Shown here: positions 1 through 5,684 of the stretch, one piece after another
Layout: every line of letters begins with the position of its first letter
Position numbering within the stretch: position 1 is the first letter of the stretch
Origin: DATKMG01 sp035541995
Lineage (GTDB): Bacteria; Acidobacteriota; Terriglobia; Versatilivoradales; Versatilivoraceae
DNA: 7,764 nt
Assembly: GCA_035541995.1 (NCBI GenBank)
Contig: DATKMG010000656.1
Span: 1-7,764, forward strand
Direction: 5' to 3'
Program-made: the position numbers and the translations under genes
The notes under the pieces: generated by a model
What the model was told of the DNA's origin: nothing
The model's input: the letters and a program-made list of their open reading frames with translations, nothing else
The model's database searches: none

Positions 1-2
1 AG

Positions 3-245
3 CATCTTAGGAATCTTAAAGCGAACATGCGCTTATTCTTGGCACGTGATTTTCACATGGATTCAGGGATGAAGTATCTGATCGAGGGTTTTTATCGGTC
101 TATACGAGAACATGGCCCGCCGCCTATTTCGTATCGCGAGATTCTGCTGACGGCCAGAATTATGGACTCGATCTTTGATCAGGTGAGAGAGGGTCGCGCA
201 GGAGCACAATCTAGTGCTCAGGTAGTCGCGTCCGAAGAGTTGTGA
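3..245 (+). CDS. C-terminal end of a probable sugar-nucleotide oxidoreductase (5' truncated by window edge)
   Basis: The frame is open from base 3 without a stop up to TGA at 243-245, so this is the last 80 codons of a longer gene and the ATG at 27 is most likely internal. The visible part is soluble and mostly helical, with a segment Gly-Met-Lys-Tyr-Leu-Ile-Glu-Gly-Phe-Tyr-Arg-Ser-Ile followed by a Gly-Pro-Pro-Pro-Ile-Ser turn and a last helix. Such an ending is seen in Gfo/Idh/MocA-type dehydrogenases and in extended SDR nucleotide-sugar epimerases; I cannot choose between them because the Rossmann domain lies outside the window. The last ~20 residues are low-complexity (Ala/Ser/Glu-rich). 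Only 3 bases separate its stop from the polymerase start, which implies co-transcription and a role in supplying a modified nucleotide sugar (inference). Confidence 0.5.
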   Translation, partial: HLRNLKANMRLFLARDFHMDSGMKYLIEGFYRSIREHGPPPISYREILLTARIMDSIFDQVREGRAGAQSSAQVVASEEL

Positions 246-248
246 CTT

Positions 249-1658
249 ATGCCACCAACATTAGCGCTGATGCTATGGGCTGTCCTGCTTCTGGTGCTGC
301 TGCGCTTTGATCCAGCCAGAGAACCAAATACGTCGTGGGCTTTGTGGGTTCCCGTGATCTGGATATCCATCCTCGGTTCAAGACTCCCTTCGCAGTGGCT
401 TGGAAGCCAAGTGGGAGTTGCGGCGAAAGCTTTGGAGGAAGGGAATCCGATCGACCGTACTGTCTCTCTCCTTTTGATCCTGCTGGCGATCGGCATCCTA
501 TTATCGCGGTCCTTTAATTGGCTCGGCTTCTTTTCGCGGAACCTCGCCTTGATGGCATTTCTTCTTTTTGCTGTGGTGAGTGTCGCCTGGTCCGACTTTC
601 CCCTAGTGGCGTTCAAGCGATGGGTTCGGGACCTCGGGAATTACTTTGTGTTACTGGTCGCTTTGTCGGATCCTTGTCCGGTAGAAGCCATCCGTACGGT
701 GCTTCGCCGCCTTAGCTATTTGTTGATCCCTCTTTCTGTTGTGCTCATAAAGTATTATCCCGAAATCGGAAAATCGTGGGATCCATGGACCGGAATTGCG
801 CAGTATTCAGGAGTTACAACGGGCAAGAACATGCTTGGTGCTCTATGTCTCGTCTGCGGACTCTTTTTTTTCTGGGATACGGTGACGCGCTGGGCGGATC
901 GCAAGGCACCGCGGACAAGGCGAATAATTCAGCTCAACGTCGCGTTTATCGCCATGGCGGTGTGGCTGCTGGAACTGTCCAACAGTGCGACCTCCAGCAT
1001 TTGTTTGGTGCTCGGCTGCCTAATAATCGCGGCCGCCCGCAGCAAAACGGCCAAGCGCCGCCCCATTGTCCTCACTTTGGGGATTCCTGTCGCAATTTGT
1101 TTCTACCTGACGCTGGCGTTCGGCTTCGGGTTAGACCTCAAGGACGCGGTGGCCCAAGCTGTCGGCCGGGACCCAACCCTTACGGACAGAACCAAAATAT
1201 GGAGCTTCCTGCTTAGCATGAAGATCAACCCGCTTCTCGGTGTGGGCTATGAGAGCTTCTGGCTGGGCCCTCGACTCGAGTGGTTCTGGCAGAATGCTGA
1301 TCTCGGACACATTAATGAGGCACACAACGGTTATCTGGAAGTGTATCTAAACCTTGGTATAGTCGGGCTTTTCTTTCTTGGTTGGTTTGTGATCGCTAGC
1401 TACTGGACGATTTCCAGAAGGTTTGCTCGTTCCTGTCTCGGCCCGCTCTGTTTGTCCGTGTGGGCGGTTACTCTCCTCTACAGCGCTACAGAGGCAGGGT
1501 TCAGAACCGGTTTGGTGTGGCTCACGTTCCTTATGGGAGCCATTGGAGTTCCAGAACGTACGTCAAATAAGGCACTGGCTTTTGATACCTCGGCGTTCGA
1601 AAGTGGGGGGGGCAAGGGTCTCTCCAGCGTTCCTTTGAGCCACAGTTTTAGGAGGTGA
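249..1658 (+). CDS. O-antigen ligase / polysaccharide polymerase family membrane protein (Wzy/ExoQ-like)
   Basis: A 469-residue integral inner-membrane protein with about 12 hydrophobic segments (roughly residues 4-20, 31-46, 71-87, 97-115, 129-140, 151-168, 194-209, 229-245, 249-264, 273-294, 366-386, 398-412, 421-434). Family landmarks are Trp-Ser-Asp-Phe-Pro with a following Lys-Arg-Trp (114-125), Gly-Val-Thr-Thr-Gly-Lys-Asn (188-194), Gly-Arg-Asp-Pro-Thr-Leu-Thr-Asp-Arg-Thr (307-316), Gly-Val-Gly-Tyr-Glu-Ser-Phe-Trp (331-338), and the Wzy_C signature HNGYLEVYLNLG..GL at 359-374. The large extracytoplasmic loop lies at about 295-365. Proteins of this family join lipid-linked repeat units (Wzy, ExoQ) or ligate O-antigen to lipid A; the pattern of motifs is closest to ExoQ-type polymerases. 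A modest GAAGAG (234-239) precedes the ATG. The soluble C-tail (about 435-469) contains Gly-Gly-Gly encoded by a G8 run. The stop TGA overlaps a strong Shine-Dalgarno for the next ORF. Whether it polymerises or ligates cannot be told from sequence. Confidence 0.9.
   Translation: MPPTLALMLWAVLLLVLLRFDPAREPNTSWALWVPVIWISILGSRLPSQWLGSQVGVAAKALEEGNPIDRTVSLLLILLAIGILLSRSFNWLGFFSRNLALMAFLLFAVVSVAWSDFPLVAFKRWVRDLGNYFVLLVALSDPCPVEAIRTVLRRLSYLLIPLSVVLIKYYPEIGKSWDPWTGIAQYSGVTTGKNMLGALCLVCGLFFFWDTVTRWADRKAPRTRRIIQLNVAFIAMAVWLLELSNSATSSICLVLGCLIIAAARSKTAKRRPIVLTLGIPVAICFYLTLAFGFGLDLKDAVAQAVGRDPTLTDRTKIWSFLLSMKINPLLGVGYESFWLGPRLEWFWQNADLGHINEAHNGYLEVYLNLGIVGLFFLGWFVIASYWTISRRFARSCLGPLCLSVWAVTLLYSATEAGFRTGLVWLTFLMGAIGVPERTSNKALAFDTSAFESGGGKGLSSVPLSHSFRR
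1605..1612 (+). repeat. G8 homopolymer tract inside the polymerase gene
   Basis: Eight consecutive G bases encode part of Gly453-Gly-Gly in the cytoplasmic or periplasmic tail after the last membrane segment of the polymerase. Losing one G would end the protein at TGA 1636-1638; gaining one would end it at TAG 1649-1651. Both changes affect only about the last 15 residues. Confidence 0.6.
1650..1655 (+). promoter_or_regulatory. Strong Shine-Dalgarno AGGAGG overlapping the polymerase end
   Basis: AGGAGG is directly followed by TGA, the stop codon of the polymerase, and lies 5 bases before the ATG at 1661. It is the best ribosome binding site in the window, yet it serves only a 36-codon ORF, not the methyltransferase. 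A short GC-rich hairpin (GCGG 1663-1666, CCGC 1671-1674, four-base loop) sits just after that ATG. Confidence 0.5.
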
Positions 1659-1660
1659 GA

Positions 1661-1771
1661 ATGCGGCTATCCGCGTTCACACCATCAGCGGAGCTAACCA
1701 AGACAGCGCCGGAAGCCCCAGCTCTATGCGGTTACGGGCCCGGATACCCTTCAGGGAGAAAAGGACTTTGA
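1661..1771 (+). CDS. Possible 36-residue small ORF or leader peptide (unknown)
   Basis: This ORF starts with ATG 5 bases after a consensus AGGAGG, codes for 36 residues and ends with TGA at 1769-1771, two bases before the methyltransferase ATG at 1774. Its product begins MRLSAFTPSAEL and is rich in Pro, Ala and Gly; it has no membrane segment, signal peptide or motif I recognise. The tight spacing at both ends fits translational coupling of polymerase, small ORF and methyltransferase. It could be a true small protein, a leader that carries ribosomes to the next start, or the remnant 5' end of a deleted gene whose ribosome binding site survived. Function cannot be assigned. Confidence 0.35.
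   Translation: MRLSAFTPSAELTKTAPEAPALCGYGPGYPSGRKGL
1754..1765 (+). promoter_or_regulatory. Ribosome binding site that decides the methyltransferase start
   Basis: The purine-rich stretch GGGAGAAAAGGA ends 8 bases before the ATG at 1774. No comparable site precedes the in-frame ATG at 1726, so the start at 1774 is preferred. Confidence 0.6.
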
Positions 1772-1773
1772 TC

Positions 1774-2727
1774 ATGGACGCGAAGTCGATTGTGGAGCTT
1801 AAGAATCAAGTTGTGGAGAAGTACGGCCCATGGGATAGCAACAACGTATATTTGAAAGATGGCCTTTACACCATGGGTAATGAGATAGTTGGCGACGAAA
1901 TTAAGTTGCTGCGCGTTGTCCAGTGCGTTCTCGATCACACGGGGGGAACAGCGGAAGGCCTGCGCGTCCTGGATCTGGGCTGTGGGGAGGGGCTTTATTC
2001 GATCGAATTTGCTCGCCGGAAAGCATCGTGCGTGGCAGTTGAAGGGCGCGAGCCGAGGGCTGAAAAGATCCGATTTGTTAAGCGAGTCCTGGCCCTTGAT
2101 AACCTGACGGTGTTGCAGGACGACGTCAGGAACCTAAGCATCGAAAAGCACGGTGAGTTTGACGTGGTGTTGTGCTTGGGCATCCTGTATCACTTGGCCG
2201 CACCGGATGTGTTCTCTTTTGTAGCGAGGCTTGGCGAGGTCTGCCAGAAGATCTGCATTATAGATACGAGGGTTGAGCTCCAGCCGAAGACCCAATATCT
2301 CATCGACGGCAAAACCTACTTGGGAAGTTGGGGTGAAGAGCACTGGCCTGGGGACTCGGACGCGGTTAAGCTAAGCAGGATGGGAGCCTCTTTGGACAAT
2401 GAGCGCAACTTCTGGCTCTCTCGATCCTCGATCTACAACCTTTTGCACCATGCTGGCTTTACTTCGGTGTACGAGTGTCACATCCCGGCAGAGCCAGACA
2501 AACCAAGCGACAGGTTTACCTTCGTTGCAATCAAAGGGCAGCCCTGCGAGCTCCTGAGTGCGCCCTTAGTGGCCGCACGTCCCCTCGATGATATGCCAGA
2601 GCAGCCCCGCCCGGAGCACGGCAAGGCATTCAATTTACTCAGGGACGTTAGCCACATTCTGCCGTGGAGAGCCAGGAAGCTTGGCAAGAAGCTACTAGGA
2701 GTTAAAGACAAGGCAGGGAATATCTAA
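1774..2727 (+). CDS. Class I SAM-dependent methyltransferase
   Basis: A soluble 317-residue enzyme with a Rossmann-type methyltransferase fold. Numbered from the ATG at 1774, motif I Val-Leu-Asp-Leu-Gly-Cys-Gly-Glu-Gly is at 65-73, followed by the acidic end of strand beta2 (Val-Ala-Val-Glu-Gly-Arg). Gln-Asp-Asp-Val marks the next strand, and motif IV-like Phe-Asp-Val-Val-Leu-Cys-Leu-Gly-Ile-Leu-Tyr-His-Leu is at 129-141. The Leu-Gly-Ile-Leu-Tyr-His-Leu form occurs in the CmoB/DUF1698-related group and in many sugar or lipid-carrier methyltransferases of polysaccharide loci. A longer version from ATG 1726 would add 16 basic residues, but only 1774 has a good ribosome binding site. The C-terminal region (about 245-317) is less conserved and ends basic. 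In this cluster an O-methyl transfer to a glycan repeat unit or a sugar precursor is the likely job (inference); tRNA modification is less likely given the neighbours. Confidence 0.88.
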   Translation: MDAKSIVELKNQVVEKYGPWDSNNVYLKDGLYTMGNEIVGDEIKLLRVVQCVLDHTGGTAEGLRVLDLGCGEGLYSIEFARRKASCVAVEGREPRAEKIRFVKRVLALDNLTVLQDDVRNLSIEKHGEFDVVLCLGILYHLAAPDVFSFVARLGEVCQKICIIDTRVELQPKTQYLIDGKTYLGSWGEEHWPGDSDAVKLSRMGASLDNERNFWLSRSSIYNLLHHAGFTSVYECHIPAEPDKPSDRFTFVAIKGQPCELLSAPLVAARPLDDMPEQPRPEHGKAFNLLRDVSHILPWRARKLGKKLLGVKDKAGNI

Positions 2728-2774
2728 ATTAATTGGTCGATGGTATTAGTCAAAGCGGATGCAGCTAGAACCGG

Positions 2775-3788
2775 ATGTGGAAGATTATGACTGACAGACC
2801 ATTATTAAAGGTAGCAGCGCAGTCTCGCAAGGGGACACCTCTCGGCCAGACCGAGGTGCGCATCAAAGGGAAGACTACATTTGTGCCCTCAGTCGAGATT
2901 TGCGGAAGAACGGTGATTTCCACCAACAAATGGCTCAAGATAGCAGCCATCCACGATGAAGATCTGGTCGAAGGTGAAACGATTGCCGACCCAGCGTCTT
3001 TTATTCAGGATCTCAAGAAAGCGAAGCTAAAGGCCGACATCTTCACGTTTGCCCAGAAGCTCCCCGACGCCACTCCCAGATACAAATATCACCTGGAATG
3101 GGACAATCTGGCCGTGATTCCTATAACGACCTTCTCCGACTGGTGGGATAAACGTGTCGAATCCAGTGTCCGAAGGGCTGTGAGGAAGGCGGCCAAGGCA
3201 GGAGTCGAAGTCAAATTGGCAGAATTCGACGACGCATTTGTACAAGGTGTAGTCAATATCAACGACGAAACCCCCATTCGGCAGGGCAGGCACTTTTGGC
3301 ATTTTAAAAAGAGCTTCGACGCAGTGAAACGCGAAAACTCAACCTATGCGGAAAGAAATGCCTTCTTGGGCGCGTACTACCAGGGTGAATTAATTGGCTT
3401 CATCAGAATGACATACGCCGATGGGATCGCCAACATCGTTCAAATACTTAGCATGACAAAGCACTATGACAAAAGGCCCGCCAACGCCCTTATGGCAAAG
3501 GCGGTTGAAATTTGCTCGCAACGAGGAATCTCTTATCTGGTCTATTACAGCTACGTTTACAATGACACAAAGAGCTCGCTCACTGAGTTCAAGAGGCGAA
3601 ATGGCTTCGAAAAGGTGCTACTGCCCCGATACTACGTTCCTCTAACAACCAGGGGAAGGATTGCCTTGAAGTTGGGATTCCACCGCGGGCTGGCAAAGAA
3701 TATTCCCCAGCCTCTGCTCAGCCAACTCCTGAAAATGAGGAGCTACTGGAACGCCCGCAGGCTGAAAGCTGTTGAAGGGACTCTATAG
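2775..3788 (+). CDS. GNAT/FemAB-like acyltransferase
   Basis: A soluble protein of 337 residues (333 if the second ATG at 2787 is used; neither start has a strong ribosome binding site). It shows the pattern of the FemAB / BioF2-like double-GNAT group. There is a degenerate N-terminal half. A basic helix Ser-Val-Arg-Arg-Ala-Val-Arg-Lys-Ala at 131-139 with Gly-Val-Glu-Val follows, as typically found where FemAB-like proteins begin their second domain. The core strand Phe-Leu-Gly-Ala-Tyr-Tyr-Gln-Gly-Glu-Leu-Ile-Gly-Phe at 197-209 comes next, then a helix with Pro-Ala-Asn-Ala-Leu-Met (235-240), and finally Phe-Lys-Arg-Arg-Asn-Gly-Phe (272-278), the usual GNAT end motif. Family members transfer acetyl or aminoacyl groups; FemAB-like proteins also occur in exopolysaccharide/PEP-CTERM loci. 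Placed 47 bases after the methyltransferase and 18 before the asparagine-synthetase-like gene, it probably acylates an amino sugar of the repeat unit (inference). The acyl donor is unknown. Confidence 0.75.
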   Translation: MWKIMTDRPLLKVAAQSRKGTPLGQTEVRIKGKTTFVPSVEICGRTVISTNKWLKIAAIHDEDLVEGETIADPASFIQDLKKAKLKADIFTFAQKLPDATPRYKYHLEWDNLAVIPITTFSDWWDKRVESSVRRAVRKAAKAGVEVKLAEFDDAFVQGVVNINDETPIRQGRHFWHFKKSFDAVKRENSTYAERNAFLGAYYQGELIGFIRMTYADGIANIVQILSMTKHYDKRPANALMAKAVEICSQRGISYLVYYSYVYNDTKSSLTEFKRRNGFEKVLLPRYYVPLTTRGRIALKLGFHRGLAKNIPQPLLSQLLKMRSYWNARRLKAVEGTL

Positions 3789-3792
3789 GATC

Positions 3793-3800
3793 AGGAAGAA
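3793..3800 (+). promoter_or_regulatory. Ribosome binding site of the asparagine-synthetase-like gene
   Basis: AGGAAGAA ends 6 bases before the ATG at 3807 and fixes a start that gives MPGIVG. This confirms that the Cys normally found at position 2 is absent and not missed by a wrong start call. Confidence 0.65.
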
Positions 3801-3806
3801 TTAAGA

Positions 3807-5684
3807 ATGCCGGGTATCGTAGGGCTTCTTACAAGAATTCCAAAAGAGCGGGCTTTACCGCAACTTCAGCGGATGGTAGGGGCACTCCGTCATGAGCCCT
3901 TCTATCTAGCGGGAATGTGGGTTGATGAGTCGCTTGGAGTTTACGTTGGGTGGGTTGCGCATCCAAACTCCTTTTCCGATGGAATGCCCCTTCAAAATGA
4001 ACGGGGGGATGTGACTCTCGTGTTCTCCGGGGAGGAATATCCGGAGCCGCGTGAGGTTCAGTCTCTGAAAGCTCGAGGACATGAGTTTAATGCGGCTGGC
4101 TCCAGCTACCTGGTTCACCTCTACGAGGAAGATCCTTCGTTTCCAGCTGGTTTAAATGGCCGATTTCATGGCCTGCTGATCGATCGCAATCGCGGGACTT
4201 CCACGCTTTTCAACGATCGCTATGGGATGCAACGGATCTACTTCCATAAGTCAAAGGACGCGCTTTATTTCGCTGCTGAAGCCAAAGCCATCCTCGCCGT
4301 TCGTCCTGAACTGAGGCGGATGGACCCGCAGGGCTTGGGAGAGTTCGTTGCCTGTGGCTCTGTTTTAGAGAACCGAACGCTCTTTGACGGGGTCCACCTC
4401 CTGCCGCCCGCTTCGGCCTGGATTTTCCGAGATGGCTTACTCGAGCGGAGCAACAGCTATTTCCAACCTCGCGAATGGGAAGACCAAGAAAGGCTCGATC
4501 CGGAATCCTATTACACAGAACTACGGCAGGTTTTCAGGCAAAACCTCCCTAGGTACTTCGACGGTCGCCAGCAGATCGCCATGTCCTTGACGGGAGGTCT
4601 GGACACCCGGATGGTCATGGCCTGGCAGAAGCTTCAGCCAGGGTCCCTCCGCTGCTATACATTCGGGGGACCGCTCCGCGACTGCCAGGACGTCGTCGTC
4701 TCACGTGATGTGGCTCGAGTATCTGGACAGCCGCACCAGGTAATCGGGATTGGAGAGGAGTTTCTATCGCGGTTTGCTCACTACGCCGAGCGCACCGTCT
4801 ACCTCACTGATGGATGCGTTAGCGTGGGCCTGACCCCAGACCTGTATCTGCACGAAAAGGCCCGCCAAATCGCTCCGGTTCGGATGACTGGGCTTTATGG
4901 GAGTGAAATCCTGCGTGGAATCCGTGCCTTCAAACCGGAGGAACCCCCACTCGGGTTGTTTTCTCCTGAGTTTCTCGGCCACATCCGTCAGACAAAAGAA
5001 ACCTATCGCGGCGTGGTTCAAGGACACCCAGTTTCCTTCGCCGCCTTCCGGCAGGCACCCTGGTATCATAACGGCATCCTGGGACTGGAGGAAACGCAAC
5101 TTTCCGTACGGACTCCGTTTCTCGATAACGACCTGGTCCGAACAGTGTTTCGCGCACCGCAGTCGATCTTCGGGGGCAATACTGTCTCACTACGATTAAT
5201 TGCCGATGGCAACGCGGCTCTTGCCCGCATTCCGACCGACCGCGGCGTGGGAGGCAATCGAGGGCATTTCTCCGCGGCCGTCTCCCATAGCCTTCTCGAG
5301 ATCCTCTTCAAGGCCGAATACGCTTGTGATATGGGAATGCCCCAGTGGCTGGCCCGGTTCGACCACGCCTTTCCTCACCTCCGCCTGGAACGCATTTTCC
5401 TCGGGAGACACAAGATCTATCATTTCCGGACCTGGTACCGGGATGCTCTCGCCGGCTATGTTATGGAGATTCTTCTCGACTCTCGCAGCCTTTCCAGGCC
5501 ATACATCAATCGGAAATGTCTGGAGGCTGTGGTCCAAGGCCACATAGGCGGGAGTCGGAACTACACCACGGAGCTCCACAAATTGCTGACTCTGGAGATC
5601 GTTCACCGATTGTTCCTCGACAATCCAGAAGGTGGTGTTGGAGAATGCCCCGAAGTGTCTGTAGCGGCCAGGGCGAATCACTGA
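3807..5684 (+). CDS. Asparagine synthetase-like protein without the glutaminase cysteine
   Basis: A 625-residue protein with the two-domain layout of class II glutamine amidotransferases of the AsnB family. The N-terminal domain (about 1-210) keeps fold landmarks: Leu-Asn-Gly-Arg-Phe (116-120), Phe-Asn-Asp-Arg-Tyr-Gly (135-140) and Phe-Ala-Ala-Glu-Ala-Lys-Ala (155-161). It begins Met-Pro-Gly-Ile-Val-Gly, however, where active enzymes have Met-Cys-Gly; the nucleophile that hydrolyses glutamine is missing. In the synthetase domain (about 235-600) the ATP-pyrophosphatase loop reads Ser-Leu-Thr-Gly-Gly-Leu-Asp-Thr-Arg at 260-268 in place of Ser-Gly-Gly-Leu-Asp-Ser. The usual Gly-Asp-Gly-Gly-Asp-Glu is replaced by Thr-Gly-Leu-Tyr-Gly-Ser-Glu (361-367), while Thr-Pro-Phe-Leu-Asp (436-440) is kept. 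It may adenylate a carboxylate and use free ammonia or another amine, for example to amidate a uronic acid; AsnB-like WbpS of a Pseudomonas O-antigen locus is a precedent for sugar amidation. The substrate is inferred. Its stop interlocks with that of the convergent gene. Confidence 0.85.
   Translation: MPGIVGLLTRIPKERALPQLQRMVGALRHEPFYLAGMWVDESLGVYVGWVAHPNSFSDGMPLQNERGDVTLVFSGEEYPEPREVQSLKARGHEFNAAGSSYLVHLYEEDPSFPAGLNGRFHGLLIDRNRGTSTLFNDRYGMQRIYFHKSKDALYFAAEAKAILAVRPELRRMDPQGLGEFVACGSVLENRTLFDGVHLLPPASAWIFRDGLLERSNSYFQPREWEDQERLDPESYYTELRQVFRQNLPRYFDGRQQIAMSLTGGLDTRMVMAWQKLQPGSLRCYTFGGPLRDCQDVVVSRDVARVSGQPHQVIGIGEEFLSRFAHYAERTVYLTDGCVSVGLTPDLYLHEKARQIAPVRMTGLYGSEILRGIRAFKPEEPPLGLFSPEFLGHIRQTKETYRGVVQGHPVSFAAFRQAPWYHNGILGLEETQLSVRTPFLDNDLVRTVFRAPQSIFGGNTVSLRLIADGNAALARIPTDRGVGGNRGHFSAAVSHSLLEILFKAEYACDMGMPQWLARFDHAFPHLRLERIFLGRHKIYHFRTWYRDALAGYVMEILLDSRSLSRPYINRKCLEAVVQGHIGGSRNYTTELHKLLTLEIVHRLFLDNPEGGVGECPEVSVAARANH

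Noticed and set aside
39..46. TTGGCACG resembling a sigma-54 -24 element; a similar TTGGCACA is at 7138-7145
   Set aside because: Neither copy is followed by TTGC at the -12 position, and the first lies within a coding region.
218..616. 132-codon ORF on the - strand
   Set aside because: It lies antisense inside the polymerase gene, is rich in Arg/Ser/Thr as shadow frames are, and has no recognisable motif.
864..871. T8 run in the polymerase gene
   Set aside because: It encodes the Leu-Phe-Phe-Phe of a membrane segment; no hairpin precedes it, so it is not a terminator, and slippage there would simply destroy the gene.
1726..1773. Longer start for the methyltransferase
   Set aside because: It would add 16 basic residues, has no Shine-Dalgarno, and the ATG at 1774 has a good one at proper distance.
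5196..5681. 161-codon ORF on the - strand
   Set aside because: It is antisense to the conserved asparagine-synthetase-like gene, without a family match or ribosome binding site that I can see.
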